A stretch of 48,639 nucleotides of DNA, taken from Candidatus Planktophila sp. GTDB lineage: Bacteria; Actinomycetota; Actinomycetes; Nanopelagicales; Nanopelagicaceae. The DNA lies in contig JAHECV010000004.1 of NCBI GenBank assembly GCA_024641555.1, positions 1-48,639 on the forward strand, in the 5' to 3' direction. Every line of letters starts with the position of its first letter. Within the stretch, counting starts at the first letter, position 1. Shown piece by piece: positions 21,178 to 30,407 of the stretch. A program made the translations under genes and the position numbers. Under the pieces are notes generated by a model. It was given only the letters and a program-made list of their open reading frames with translations, was not told the origin of the DNA and did no database searches.

Positions 21178-22248
21178 CTACTTTGATGTTGTAGAAGGCG
21201 CATCTGCGGGAAGTGCTGTTGAAACAGGCGTAAAAGTAGGTTCTTTATCGGTTAGAGCAATCCAGACCTGACCTGCAGCGAAAGGTATCTCAACGCCATT
21301 ACCAGTTGTCCAAGTTGTTCCATCTACTCCAGTGGGTCGATTCCAAATTGCAGGAATGAACCTTCCATCTCGAAGAATGTACCCACGTCCGCTTCCAACC
21401 GTCGCAGAATAAGGAGTAACCCCGCCAACCTTGTCGTGATATTCGGATGGTGTAATAGAAACTATTTGGATAACAAAAGTAGTCGGACCTAAGTGCACAC
21501 CGCTCGCTGCCAAATCCGCGCTTCCATTGTTTGACAGGAGCCATCGTTGCTCGACTTTGGACCAATTGGCGATGTACGAGTTCGCAGGCCAAGAAACTTT
21601 GACTGACGAAATCATTGTTCCAGTTTCGACGGCGTCAGAAAAACGCCATCCTTGGTTCTTCGAAATTGCAATCGGCATCTTTTGCTCGGCGACTTTATTC
21701 ATCAACTTCTGCGCTTGCAGCATCATCGCTGTGGGCGGTGTGCGAAGCGGATCATTGGCATAGATCTCGCGCGACTGACGCTGCGCACCTAAATCTTCTA
21801 AATTGGCTGCGGCAATCACGGGTAAAAGTTTTCTTTGCGCGCCACTGTAGGCAAAAGCAACTCGTCCATACTGTTCCAATATTTCAATATCGGAAATACG
21901 GGCGCTTCTTACCGGTCCGACAACGTTGGGAATTTTTGAAGAGAATATTGCGGCTAGTCGAGTTAACCCACCTTCTACCTGCTCTATATAAACAATGTCC
22001 GCATCCTCCAACCCTGCTTGTGGGTGCGCCGCAGGCGTATCATCAATCTTGACCGCAAGTATCGGGCCATCGCTAGCAACTCTGCCGCTAAGCGAATTGG
22101 TTTGTACCTGGGATTCAAACTTTTTCGAAAATTTATCTAACCGTTGCAGACTCGTTGGAGAGAGAACGCCAATAACAACCACAGCGATAGAAGAGATTGC
22201 GAGCAGGAAAGTTGCAAACTTCTTAAAGAACATCGGCTTCGAATTCAT
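21178..22248 (-). CDS. DUF3048 (YerB-like) secreted or membrane-anchored protein
   Basis: Function unknown. The 356 residues begin with an N-terminal signal or anchor (about residues 8-30), then the DUF3048 pattern: AVKIDDTPAAHPQAGLEDADIVYIEQVEGGLTR and VGPVRSARISDIEIL segments, and a second domain with TPYSATVGSGRGYILRDGR. No known catalytic motif stands out. Start alternatives are ATG 22248 or ATG 22233 (MFFKKFATF); the former overlaps the LemA-like gene by 26 nt and the latter by 11. It sits between the PIM genes and pdxS. Confidence 0.8.
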   Translation of the reverse strand: MNSKPMFFKKFATFLLAISSIAVVVIGVLSPTSLQRLDKFSKKFESQVQTNSLSGRVASDGPILAVKIDDTPAAHPQAGLEDADIVYIEQVEGGLTRLAAIFSSKIPNVVGPVRSARISDIEILEQYGRVAFAYSGAQRKLLPVIAAANLEDLGAQRQSREIYANDPLRTPPTAMMLQAQKLMNKVAEQKMPIAISKNQGWRFSDAVETGTMISSVKVSWPANSYIANWSKVEQRWLLSNNGSADLAASGVHLGPTTFVIQIVSITPSEYHDKVGGVTPYSATVGSGRGYILRDGRFIPAIWNRPTGVDGTTWTTGNGVEIPFAAGQVWIALTDKEPTFTPVSTALPADAPSTTSK

Positions 22249-22726
22249 AAGTCACTGGAAGTGGTGCCCTACCTGCAAGTCGAAAGATTCGAAAAACGGA
22301 CTTTGCTCTCACCATTTGCGTCCGATTTACCGCATCTACATGGAGTGCGATTGCAATTCGAATTTTATCCGTTAACTCACTTAATTCTCGCAATAAATCT
22401 TTCTCAATTGAACCACTTACTAAGTGACCATCTTGAAGAAGCAATCCAAGCGTTCCTGAAAGTCCACTCTCAGCTTGTGAACGCGCCTTCATCTGGGCAT
22501 CTCGCGCTTGATGCGCAGCAGCGGTTAATAGCAGCGAAGATGCTGGATCGGCGATATCACTCTTAGCAATTTCTAGCGCAACTGCTGCTCGCCTTTGCAA
22601 TAGTCCATCTAGATTTGCCCAACTAGTTTCAACGCGATGGTGCAAGCGATCGAGCCTGGTTGCAGAATAAGATAAATACCAGATTGCGAAAATTACGACA
22701 AAGATAATTGCAAAATATTTCTCCAT
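22223..22726 (-). CDS. LemA-like membrane protein
   Basis: Function unknown. The 167 residues have one N-terminal membrane segment (about 4-22), then a helical domain resembling LemA (RLDRLHHRVETSWANLDGLLQRR, and an AVNRTQMVRAKS stretch near the end). In mycobacteria the gene downstream of pimA is a membrane/NUDIX-type protein; I recall a longer product there, and no NUDIX box is visible here. The start codon abuts the pimA stop, so translation is coupled to the mannosyltransferase. The LemA assignment is moderate. Confidence 0.5.
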   Translation of the reverse strand: MEKYFAIIFVVIFAIWYLSYSATRLDRLHHRVETSWANLDGLLQRRAAVALEIAKSDIADPASSLLLTAAAHQARDAQMKARSQAESGLSGTLGLLLQDGHLVSGSIEKDLLRELSELTDKIRIAIALHVDAVNRTQMVRAKSVFRIFRLAGRAPLPVTYEFEADVL

Positions 22727-23905
22727 CTAGTTTCCATCCCTTCCCAAGAAGCGGTTCCAAGCCCGATTCTCTGAGGAGAGCGTCACACCCGAACTCCCGA
22801 CTAGCGACATTTCGTAAATTGAGAAAATATCTTCAGCGACGACATCCCAATCAAATCGTTGTGCATATTCCTTGCCTTTTCGGGAAAGATTTTTTCGCTT
22901 TTCTTCATCACGTAATAATTCAATTGCAATCTTTGCCAAATTTTGAGGATTTTCAGATTCAAAGAGCGCTCCATACTCTCCATGTCCAAGCAGTGAATCA
23001 AATGCTGGAATATCACTGGCCAGTACTGTCGCTCCTCCAGCCAAAGCTTCAGCCAAAATAATTCCAAATGATTCGCCGCCAGTATTCGGTGCTACATAAA
23101 TGGCTACAGATGCCAGGAAATCGGCCTTCTCTTTCTCGGAGATGCGACCCAAAAATTCGAAGCGATTACGCAGTTGCGAATCTATGTTTTCGTAGACTTC
23201 TTTATGATCTCCAGGTCCAGCAACTAAAACACGAACATCTGGAGCAAAGCGAGCAATAACTGGTAGCGCGTCCACGAGAATCGCAAGCCCCTTTCGAGGT
23301 TCTTCGAATCGACCTATGAATCCGATGGTATTCCCGCTCCATTTATCGACCACTTCACCGTCACGGTATCGGTCGGCGTAAATACCATTTGGGATTACAA
23401 CGGCATCAGTTTCTAGATGCTCGGTTAAGGTCTCCCGCGCAGCCTCACTAACGGCAATGCGTGCTGTAAGTTTTTCAATTACCGGTTCCAGGATTGGCCC
23501 AATTGCAAAAATGGCCTTCTGTCGTTTTGCAGCAGCATGAAATGTGCCAACCATGGGCCCTTCTGCCGCCCAACAGGCGAGTAATGAGATTGAAGGAATT
23601 GCTGGCTCGTGAAGGTGTAAGAGATCGAAGTTCCCATTTGAAATCCATTGCCTTACTCGTGCAAAAGCAATTGGACCAAAAAGTACTCTGGCGACTGCGC
23701 CGTTGTAAGGAATGGCGATTGGTTTTCCCGCGCTCGTTACATATTCGGGAACAGCGTCCTCATTTATCACTGGCGCCAACACCGAAACGAAGTGGCCTTT
23801 TGAACTCAAATATTCGGCTAAATCTCGGATATGGCTCTGTACTCCACCGGGAGTATCCCAACCGTAAGGGCAAACCAAACCAATTCTAAGTTTCTTCATG
23901 ATCAT
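22727..23905 (-). CDS. pimA: Phosphatidylinositol alpha-mannosyltransferase
   Basis: Adds the first mannose from GDP-mannose to phosphatidylinositol at the inner membrane face, committing to PIM synthesis. GT4 glycosyltransferase features are visible: a GGVQSHIRDLAEYL acceptor region, a VIPNGIYADRY segment, GFIGRFEEPRKGL, and the donor-site loop GGESFGIILAEALAGG with its Glu. The open frame extends further upstream, but that part overlaps the acyltransferase gene. The ATG at 23905 overlaps the upstream stop by 4 nt (ATGA), giving 392 residues; ATG 23899 (MKKLRIGL) is a close alternative. It forms an operon with the acyltransferase and pgsA. Confidence 0.93.
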   Translation of the reverse strand: MIMKKLRIGLVCPYGWDTPGGVQSHIRDLAEYLSSKGHFVSVLAPVINEDAVPEYVTSAGKPIAIPYNGAVARVLFGPIAFARVRQWISNGNFDLLHLHEPAIPSISLLACWAAEGPMVGTFHAAAKRQKAIFAIGPILEPVIEKLTARIAVSEAARETLTEHLETDAVVIPNGIYADRYRDGEVVDKWSGNTIGFIGRFEEPRKGLAILVDALPVIARFAPDVRVLVAGPGDHKEVYENIDSQLRNRFEFLGRISEKEKADFLASVAIYVAPNTGGESFGIILAEALAGGATVLASDIPAFDSLLGHGEYGALFESENPQNLAKIAIELLRDEEKRKNLSRKGKEYAQRFDWDVVAEDIFSIYEMSLVGSSGVTLSSENRAWNRFLGRDGN

Positions 23906-24792
23906 GCACTTCGTTCCTGAAAGTCGCCATCGATCCAAATCCGTTGCAACATATGCCAATCTTGTGGTGCCGACTTGATACCTGCTGCAAATAGATTCGC
24001 ACATTTCTGAACTACTGCAGCGATGCGCTCGGATTCAGTTCCATTACTTGGAATCTCAACCGCGCTAAATTTGATATGAATTCCTGCTTCAGTGTAGGAA
24101 ACGTAAGCAACGATTAATGGGACTCCGGTACGAACCGCCAGAAGTGCGGGACCGGCCGGCATTCGGGATGGATGACCAAAGAATGAAACATCGACGCCAC
24201 TCTTAGATAAATCTCGATCGGCGACTAAAGCAATCAACGCACCTTCACGAGCGCGCTTAAGTAAGGTAGCCATAGATCTGGAATCAAGAGCCAGCACTTC
24301 CATACCAATATTTTGGCGATACTCTAGAAATTTATTAAATAACGCTTCAGGCTTCAAGCGCTCAGCAACTGTGACCAGCGGAAAACCCATCGCACAAAAG
24401 TACGAACCTGCGTGATCCCAATTGCCCGCGTGAGGAAGGGCGACAATTACTCCGGTGCCACTTTTCATAGGCCCGGTTAATAACTCTTCACCGTCCACGG
24501 TGACTGTCTGCGAAATCCTTTCGCGTGACCAATCCGGAGACCGAAACGTGTCACACCAATAACGCATATATGAGCTCATCGCCTGGGTCATCAAAAGATC
24601 CATTTCATGTTCGCTCTTCTCTGGACAAACGCGAGACAAATTTGAACGCAATCGCTGGATTCTTGCTCCATTTCGGGAGAGCGCAAATTTTCCTATCTGC
24701 TCAAAGCAGCGGTATGCAAATTTTTCGGGTAGCGATCGGACAAGTCGCCAACCTGCGAAATAGCCCCCAGCAACAGCAAAATCTAAATTCAT
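23902..24792 (-). CDS. patA: Phosphatidylinositol mannoside acyltransferase
   Basis: Transfers an acyl chain to the 6-position of the first mannose of PIM. The 296 residues of the HtrB/LpxL-like acyltransferase fold show the catalytic HX4D motif in LPHAGNWDHAG and a later EGALIALVADRD segment. An N-terminal hydrophobic stretch may associate with the membrane. It lies between pgsA (4 bp upstream) and pimA (4-nt overlap), which supports the PIM role rather than lipid A biosynthesis. No other lipid A gene is seen. Confidence 0.88.
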   Translation of the reverse strand: MNLDFAVAGGYFAGWRLVRSLPEKFAYRCFEQIGKFALSRNGARIQRLRSNLSRVCPEKSEHEMDLLMTQAMSSYMRYWCDTFRSPDWSRERISQTVTVDGEELLTGPMKSGTGVIVALPHAGNWDHAGSYFCAMGFPLVTVAERLKPEALFNKFLEYRQNIGMEVLALDSRSMATLLKRAREGALIALVADRDLSKSGVDVSFFGHPSRMPAGPALLAVRTGVPLIVAYVSYTEAGIHIKFSAVEIPSNGTESERIAAVVQKCANLFAAGIKSAPQDWHMLQRIWIDGDFQERSA

Positions 24793-24796
24793 TGGG

Positions 24797-25399
24797 TTAA
24801 AGCGCCGCCTTCACAATCAAGATGCGTTGGATGACAGTTACAGCAGCCAAGATTAAGAGCGCCCACATTCCAACCGCTAAAGAAAAAGGAACGCCTAACC
24901 CTTCAAATCCAATAGCGGTTAGTGCAATGATCAATCGTTCCGTTCGCTCTGCAATCCCACCAGAACATTCAATCTGCATACTCTCTGCCTTGGCACGGAT
25001 ATACGGAACGAGTGAACCAAGAACAAGCGCGCCGAGAGCGACTGAAACTAGGGCGTCGCTTTCAGAGATCAGATAGAGAGAAACTCCAATCAAGATTGCA
25101 GAATCTGTCAAACGATCGATAGTCGAATCTAGAAATCCACCCCAAGCGCTGGCACCTTTTTGAGAAATTCGCGCCATTGCACCATCGAACAAATCGCTCA
25201 ATGCGAAAATGGCGATAACTAGCGTTCCGCCAAATAGATGTCCGCTGGGATAGAGAACAAGCGCAGCCGCGATTAGACCAATTGCTCCGATAAGGGTTAC
25301 CGCATTTGGCGTTAAACCAATACGAAGCCCAGCCCGCGCGATCGGATTGATGGCGCGAGTGACTGCCGGTTTTAAAGAAGCGCTTAACATCAGGTCCAT
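24797..25399 (-). CDS. pgsA1: Phosphatidylinositol phosphate synthase (CDP-alcohol phosphatidyltransferase)
   Basis: Joins CDP-diacylglycerol with inositol 1-phosphate to make the phosphatidylinositol phosphate backbone of PIMs. The CDP-alcohol phosphotransferase motif is complete: SDLFDGAMAR, then GGFLDSTIDRLTD with the four Asp positions. About five membrane segments are expected in 200 residues. The frame also opens at GTG 25411, but the ATG at 25399 has a GGAG ribosome-binding site at the right distance, so it is chosen. Specificity for inositol phosphate, not glycerol phosphate, is inferred from the patA-pimA context. Confidence 0.9.
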   Translation of the reverse strand: MDLMLSASLKPAVTRAINPIARAGLRIGLTPNAVTLIGAIGLIAAALVLYPSGHLFGGTLVIAIFALSDLFDGAMARISQKGASAWGGFLDSTIDRLTDSAILIGVSLYLISESDALVSVALGALVLGSLVPYIRAKAESMQIECSGGIAERTERLIIALTAIGFEGLGVPFSLAVGMWALLILAAVTVIQRILIVKAAL

Positions 25400-25425
25400 C
25401 GTAGGCTCCACTGTTGATTTTCACC

Positions 25426-25431
25426 TATTCT
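25426..25431 (+). promoter_or_regulatory. Candidate leaderless -10 element (TATTCT)
   Basis: TATTCT is followed by 7 nt and then the GTG start at 25439. This spacing puts transcription start at or next to the start codon, the pattern of leaderless actinobacterial messages. It lies in the short gap shared with pgsA. Confidence 0.5.
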
Positions 25432-25438
25432 GACGCCT

Positions 25439-26032
25439 GTGAATTCCATCGGAGATCAGCGCCTTCCACGCGTGCATGTCTATGGCCATGTCTCTGCCCA
25501 GCCAAAGACAATCGCCGAGATTTTCGACGGACAGCACACAAAAGAAGCCATCGCTGAAAGTGATCTAGCCATATTCGCAATCAATCCAGCTGCGGGTATT
25601 GATCAAGAAACTATTCAACTTTGGAGCACTCTCTCGGACTATCAACTACCCAGACTTGTAGTTGTTAACGAATTAGATGGGAGCGATTCAGACTTTGATG
25701 ACGCCGTGCTGTTAGCCAATCGTGTTTTTGATCAATTGGTTACTCCGTACCTCGTGCTACATAACGATGCTGGTGATCCAACCGCTCTCATAGATCTGGA
25801 AACTCTAGAAATTATCGATTACACATCAAATCCACCAAGCACGCACGATAGTGAATCAGAACATAAAGATTTAGTTGCAGATTTTCGGCAAGAGTATTTA
25901 GAAGCCATTGCAGATGCAGGAGAAGACGCCTTTGAAGCCGGTTTACTTTTCCCAGCAATCCCTGTGGTAATCACCAAAGGCATTGGTATAGATATTGTAA
26001 AAAGTTTTATCGAGAAAGTGGCAAGACCTTAG
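25439..26032 (+). CDS. Degenerate EF-G-like G-domain protein
   Basis: Resembles only the GTPase domain of elongation factor G-like proteins. The start RVHVYGHVSAQPKT (residues 11-24) looks like a broken P-loop, with no GK[ST] and an extra residue. Switch I and the DxPGH motif are absent. AIFAINPAAGIDQETIQLW (45-63) matches the family strand and helix after switch II. The NKxD motif reads NELD (77-80). The end (IPVVITKGIGIDIVKSF) matches the PVLCGSA...GVQPLL region where the EF-G G domain stops. GTP binding is therefore unlikely. The GTG start has a leaderless-type -10. The stop abuts the HIT gene's stop. I recall a full-length EF-G-like gene in this place in Streptomyces; the role here is unknown. 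Confidence 0.65.
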   Translation: MNSIGDQRLPRVHVYGHVSAQPKTIAEIFDGQHTKEAIAESDLAIFAINPAAGIDQETIQLWSTLSDYQLPRLVVVNELDGSDSDFDDAVLLANRVFDQLVTPYLVLHNDAGDPTALIDLETLEIIDYTSNPPSTHDSESEHKDLVADFRQEYLEAIADAGEDAFEAGLLFPAIPVVITKGIGIDIVKSFIEKVARP

Positions 26033-26572
26033 TTACCAGGCCTGTGCAAGATCAGATCTAGTCTGTGTCAGCAGAACTGGCAGAACCTTTGTCTGTCCAA
26101 TGATGGGCATGAAATTAACATCACCCGACCAACGCGGAACTATATGTTGATGGATGTGTTCGGCAACTCCTGCACCCGAAATTGCTCCTTGATTCATGCC
26201 TAAATTAAATCCTGCCGGTGAAGAAACTTTACGAAGCGTCTTCATTGCATGTGCGCTCATTTCAAAAATCTCATCACGTTCTTCTTTAGTGAGTTCTGTT
26301 AAATCAGCGACATGGCGATAGGCGCAGATAAGTAGATGTCCAGCGTTATACGGATAAAGATTGAGCACAACGTAAGCGCTGGTTCCGCGCGCAACAATTA
26401 ATCCCTCCTCATCGCTCAGCGAAGGAATGCGACAGAACGGACATTGCACTTCATTGCCAGACAATGGACGATTTTCGCCCTTTAAATACTCCATGCGGTG
26501 GGGCGCCCAAAGTCTTTCCCAACGATCGGGCATGCCCGCTCCGCCTGGCATTATTTGATCGCCTTCTCGCAT
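26033..26572 (-). CDS. HIT-family nucleotide phosphorylase/hydrolase
   Basis: Predicted to act on dinucleoside polyphosphates such as Ap4A; the Mycobacterium homologue in the same place (Rv2613c) is an Ap4A phosphorylase. The 179 residues carry the histidine-triad motif HIHQHIVPRW and a CPFC pair near residue 44 that may bind zinc. The first Met is followed by a short acidic/glycine-rich stretch before MPDRWERLWAPHRM, so an internal start at that Met is possible. It lies 3 bp downstream of thrS. Confidence 0.88.
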   Translation of the reverse strand: MREGDQIMPGGAGMPDRWERLWAPHRMEYLKGENRPLSGNEVQCPFCRIPSLSDEEGLIVARGTSAYVVLNLYPYNAGHLLICAYRHVADLTELTKEERDEIFEMSAHAMKTLRKVSSPAGFNLGMNQGAISGAGVAEHIHQHIVPRWSGDVNFMPIIGQTKVLPVLLTQTRSDLAQAW

Positions 26573-26575
26573 TTC

Positions 26576-28564
26576 TTAAACCTGCTTGCGCTCGGAGATC
26601 GCACTTTTGATTTCCGCAATTGCATCCGCGATGGTGATTGAGTTCCTCTGTTCCCCATTGCGATAGCGAATAGAAACTTTGCCAGCTTTTTGGTCTTCTT
26701 CACCAGCAATTAGCATGTATGGAACCTTTTGCATTTGGGCATTTCTAATCTTCTTCTGCATACGATCATCCGAAGCATCCAGATCAATACGAATTCCGGC
26801 AGATTTAAACTCTTTCACGACATCGAATAAATATCCAGAAAAAGCCTCGGCAACTGGAATCGCGGTTACTTGAACCGGCGCCAGCCATGGAGGGAAAGCG
26901 CCAGAATAATGCTCTGTTAGAACCCCAAAGAAACGTTCGATCGAACCGAATAGCGCGCGGTGAATCATCACGGGACGTTGACGAGTGCCATCCGTTGCGG
27001 AATATTCGAGTTCAAATCGCTGTGGCAATTGGAAATCTACTTGAATAGTGGACATCTGCCAGGTGCGACCGATTGCATCTTTTGCTTGCACTGAAATCTT
27101 TGGTCCGTAGAAGGCCGCTCCACCTTCGTCAAGCACTAATTCGAGATTCTGTGCCACTGCCGCTTTTCGTAAAGCTTCGGTTGCCTCTGTCCAATCCGCA
27201 TCTTCACCAACTGATTTCTCAGGGTTTCTTGTAGATAGTTCAAGATAGAAATCTTCTAGCCCATAATCGCGCAATAAATTTAGGACGAAGGTAAGAAGTG
27301 AATCAAGTTCCCCAACCATCTGCTCTTTGGTGCAGTAAATATGAGCATCATCCTGGGTAAATCCACGGGCGCGTGTTAGGCCATGGATAACTCCAGATTT
27401 CTCGTAACGGTAAACGGTTCCAAATTCGAAAAGGCGAAGTGGGAGCTCGCGATATGAACGACCTCGTGAGGCAAAAATCAAATTATGGAACGGGCAGTTC
27501 ATGGGTTTCATGTAGTACTGCTGGCCGGCGCGCTTTATCGTGCCATCACCATGTAACTCTTCATCCATAACCATTGGTGGATACATGCCTTCGGAATACC
27601 ACTGCAAGTGACCTGACTTTTCAAAGAGCGCCGCTTTAGTTAAATGTGGTGAGTAAACAAACTCATAACCTTCATCTTCGTGGCGCTTGCGTGAATAATC
27701 TTCCATTGCGCGACGAACAATTCCGCCTTTGGGATGGAATACCGCCAATCCCGAACCAATTTCCTCTGGGAATGAAAACAAATCAAGTTCAGTACCAAGG
27801 CGACGATGATCGCGTTTTTCTGCTTCTGCGAGTAATTCGAGGTAAGCGCTTAACTCATCCGGTGATGGCCAGGCAGTTCCATAAATTCTTTGGAGCATTG
27901 GATTTTTTTCGGAACCGCGCCAGTATGCGGCTGCGCTGCGCATCAATTTGAAGGCAGGAATGTGTTTTGTCGACGGCAAGTGCGGACCGCGACAGAGGTC
28001 TGACCAAACAGGTTGACCGTCGCGACCTAAATTGTCATAGATCGTTAGCTCAGCTCCGCCGACTTCGACGCTGGCTTCTTCTCCTGCGCCGGATTTGATT
28101 CCGATGAGTTCGCATTTGTATGGCTCATGGGCTAATTCTTTAAGCGCATCTGATTCATCAGTAACGCGACGACGAAAACGTTGCCCTTCCTTAACTATCT
28201 TGCGCATCGCGCTTTCAATCTTCTCTAAATCTTCTGGGTTAAATGGTCTTTCTGGATCGAAGTCGTAATAAAAGCCATCTGTTATTGGTGGACCAATACC
28301 AAGACGTGTTTGGGAGAAAACTTGCTGCACCGCTTGTGCCATTACGTGCGCAGTTGAGTGGCGCAACACCGAAAGCCCTTCAGGAGAAGAGATAGAAATT
28401 CCTTCAACCTGGTCACCCTCTTTAAGTTCCGTCCAGAGATCCTTCAATTCACCGTTTACTTTGCAGACCACAATTTCTTTCGCCTCAGCAAATATATGGG
28501 TGGGACGCTGGTCGGCGGCAATAGTTTCGGCACGACCATCGACGGTGATCGAAATCTGGGACAT
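26576..28564 (-). CDS. thrS: Threonyl-tRNA synthetase
   Basis: Charges tRNA-Thr and edits mischarged Ser. The 662 residues contain an N-terminal TGS domain, the N2 editing motifs HSTAHVMAQ and DLCRGPH, the zinc/catalytic motif [19 protein letters not shown], and the C-terminal anticodon domain ([14 protein letters not shown]). It is 4 bp downstream of the class IV aminotransferase. No leader attenuator is visible. Confidence 0.97.
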   Translation of the reverse strand: MSQISITVDGRAETIAADQRPTHIFAEAKEIVVCKVNGELKDLWTELKEGDQVEGISISSPEGLSVLRHSTAHVMAQAVQQVFSQTRLGIGPPITDGFYYDFDPERPFNPEDLEKIESAMRKIVKEGQRFRRRVTDESDALKELAHEPYKCELIGIKSGAGEEASVEVGGAELTIYDNLGRDGQPVWSDLCRGPHLPSTKHIPAFKLMRSAAAYWRGSEKNPMLQRIYGTAWPSPDELSAYLELLAEAEKRDHRRLGTELDLFSFPEEIGSGLAVFHPKGGIVRRAMEDYSRKRHEDEGYEFVYSPHLTKAALFEKSGHLQWYSEGMYPPMVMDEELHGDGTIKRAGQQYYMKPMNCPFHNLIFASRGRSYRELPLRLFEFGTVYRYEKSGVIHGLTRARGFTQDDAHIYCTKEQMVGELDSLLTFVLNLLRDYGLEDFYLELSTRNPEKSVGEDADWTEATEALRKAAVAQNLELVLDEGGAAFYGPKISVQAKDAIGRTWQMSTIQVDFQLPQRFELEYSATDGTRQRPVMIHRALFGSIERFFGVLTEHYSGAFPPWLAPVQVTAIPVAEAFSGYLFDVVKEFKSAGIRIDLDASDDRMQKKIRNAQMQKVPYMLIAGEEDQKAGKVSIRYRNGEQRNSITIADAIAEIKSAISERKQV

Positions 28565-28568
28565 GTTC

Positions 28569-29333
28569 CTAGCCTACCGAATGTACTTGGGTCTGGGAGC
28601 GAATTAACGCTACGAATGATGCAACGCCTTCATCCATCGTTAGTACTCGACCATCAATTGATGATGCACTCAGGGCGATCTTTAGACTTGAAATTACAAT
28701 CGCCGAAGTCACTCTAGCGAGATCCGCTCTTCTTATAGATCTAACTACTACCCCACATCTTTCTATAACAATTGCTCTCTGCACGCCCGGCAGAACTCCA
28801 GCGGTTAAAGGGGTTGTAATCCAAACCCCGTCGATTAAGAAGATGAAGTTCGAAACAGCGCCTTCTGTAACTTCTCCACTTTCGTTCACGCATATAACTT
28901 CATCAAATCCTTCACTCTGGGCCATATGCAATAACGAAGTGCGATGGTCATAGGGAAAGGTCTTGTATGAAATCGACGAAACTTCTTCCGTCGCGGACGC
29001 GATTTTCAACTTTGCTGGTGATGCAATTTCTTCATAGCTCTGATGCACCGCTACGAATCTATCTTTAGAGAAGAGCAACCTGAGACGACCTAATGAGTGC
29101 GGCTCTTCACGAAGTAGTTGTCTTATTGCGCCTCGAATTGTCTCTTCCCCAGGTAAAACAATATTAAATTTTTTGGCCGCTGTTCCGGCACGGCGCATGT
29201 GCCGCGCCAACTCATACACCTGGCCATTTTCAGTCCTAATTGTTTCGAAAACACCAGAGCCGATCGGCCAACCATCCTGATCAATTTCGATCTCGCCAGA
29301 TCCGCAGATTTGATCGTTTAGCCAGATCTTCAC
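28569..29333 (-). CDS. pabC: Aminodeoxychorismate lyase-like class IV aminotransferase
   Basis: Predicted to release pyruvate from 4-amino-4-deoxychorismate to give p-aminobenzoate for folate. PLP fold-type IV features: K124 in SYKTFPYD as the candidate Schiff-base lysine, the Glu in [12 protein letters not shown], and the glycine loop [11 protein letters not shown]. Length 254 is usual. The ATG overlaps the pabB stop by 4 nt, which favours this role over branched-chain aminotransferase. Confidence 0.85.
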   Translation of the reverse strand: MKIWLNDQICGSGEIEIDQDGWPIGSGVFETIRTENGQVYELARHMRRAGTAAKKFNIVLPGEETIRGAIRQLLREEPHSLGRLRLLFSKDRFVAVHQSYEEIASPAKLKIASATEEVSSISYKTFPYDHRTSLLHMAQSEGFDEVICVNESGEVTEGAVSNFIFLIDGVWITTPLTAGVLPGVQRAIVIERCGVVVRSIRRADLARVTSAIVISSLKIALSASSIDGRVLTMDEGVASFVALIRSQTQVHSVG

Positions 29334-30331
29334 TTTTTGACCCCACCAGCGATGCTAATTAATCGTTCTGCCTTCAACTCAGTTTCATTCCATTCGGCTA
29401 GCGCATCACTGCTAAATGTTATTCCCGCACCAGTTCCGAACTTTAATAAACCATCGCCTTCTTGCCAGAAAATACGAATAGCGACGGAGATTTCGGCGCG
29501 ATCGCCTTCTACCCAACCCAGAACACCGCAATAAGGCCCACGTTTTACACTTTCATTTTGAGTTATTACAGAAAGTGCTGAGCTCTTCGGTGCACCGCTA
29601 ATAGACCCACCCGGTAATAGCGCCGCGAAAATTTCCTCCCAGGAAACTCCTTCGCGAAGTTCGCCCACGACATCGGAAACTAAATGTCGCAGTCCTGGAT
29701 GATCCTCACTTCTCAGCAATTCAGATACTTCTACCGATCCAGGTAGGCAAATTTGCCCAAGATCATTACGCATCAAATCTACGATCATGACATTTTCGGA
29801 TTCATCCTTGCTCCCAAATCCCGTTTGGTCCAAAGGCTGAGTTCCTTTAATCGGAGATGTTTTGATCTTTGAACCCAATCTCGAAAGGAAGAGTTCCGGT
29901 GATGCAGAAGCGATCTTCAAATCGGGCAGAGAGAGATAGGAAGCGTATGGGGCGGGGTTTTCGGCTATTAACTTTCCAAAGAGTGAGGCCAACTCTTCAC
30001 GATCGGATTTGATACTTAATTGACGGCAAGCATTAACTTGATAAACCCAACCATCGGCTATCTTTTCGCGAATTCTTTCTACATATGCGCAATAAACTTT
30101 CTGATCAACCGACGAAATCCATTCGCCATCAAGCGGTTTCCAGTTAGTACCATTAAATGGAAAGGCAGCGTCTAAATTGGATTGAAATCTCGCCAGAGTG
30201 ATTTCTCCCTCAAAAGAGATTGCCACTGCCCATAAATTTCCATCATCTAATCGAGATAAATCATTTGAAATTTCCAAAACGGTCCGCGAATACCTTCCAC
30301 CCATCCAGAAGGAGTCATCACGCAGATCCAT
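29330..30331 (-). CDS. pabB: Aminodeoxychorismate synthase component I
   Basis: Chorismate-binding subunit that makes 4-amino-4-deoxychorismate. Motifs: SPIKGTQPL, MIVDLMRNDLG, LLPGGSISGAPK and GTGAGITFSSDALAEW. The Lys in PIKGT is the PabB-type residue; anthranilate synthases have PIAGT here. A longer open frame begins at 30445, but it runs antisense across the tRNA-Gly. The ATG at 30331 is preceded by TAGCGT at 7 nt, which supports it, giving 333 residues without a large N-terminal domain. No pabA glutaminase is seen in the window, though one may be elsewhere. Confidence 0.88.
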   Translation of the reverse strand: MDLRDDSFWMGGRYSRTVLEISNDLSRLDDGNLWAVAISFEGEITLARFQSNLDAAFPFNGTNWKPLDGEWISSVDQKVYCAYVERIREKIADGWVYQVNACRQLSIKSDREELASLFGKLIAENPAPYASYLSLPDLKIASASPELFLSRLGSKIKTSPIKGTQPLDQTGFGSKDESENVMIVDLMRNDLGQICLPGSVEVSELLRSEDHPGLRHLVSDVVGELREGVSWEEIFAALLPGGSISGAPKSSALSVITQNESVKRGPYCGVLGWVEGDRAEISVAIRIFWQEGDGLLKFGTGAGITFSSDALAEWNETELKAERLISIAGGVKK

Positions 30332-30338
30332 GCCCCTA

Positions 30339-30344
30339 ACGCTA
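30339..30344 (-). promoter_or_regulatory. Candidate leaderless -10 element for pabB (TAGCGT)
   Basis: Read on the minus strand, TAGCGT is followed by 7 nt and the ATG at 30331. The same hexamer at the same spacing precedes the gene at 46588. Confidence 0.45.
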
Positions 30345-30361
30345 CGGCGAAAGGGCTCACT

Positions 30362-30391
30362 TTGGCGGTTGGGGCCTTGCTGCGCTAGATT
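30362..30391 (+). promoter_or_regulatory. Candidate promoter for tRNA-Gly
   Basis: TTGGCG (30362-30367) and TAGATT (30386-30391) are separated by 18 bp, and the -10 ends 16 nt before the tRNA. The spacing is right and both hexamers are fair matches to a vegetative promoter. Confidence 0.45.
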
Positions 30392-30407
30392 TGCCCCCGC
30401 ACGAAAT

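Noticed and set aside
23906..24004. N-terminal extension of pimA
   Set aside because: Overlaps the acyltransferase gene; the ATGA overlap at 23902-23905 and the MKKLRIGL start are usual.
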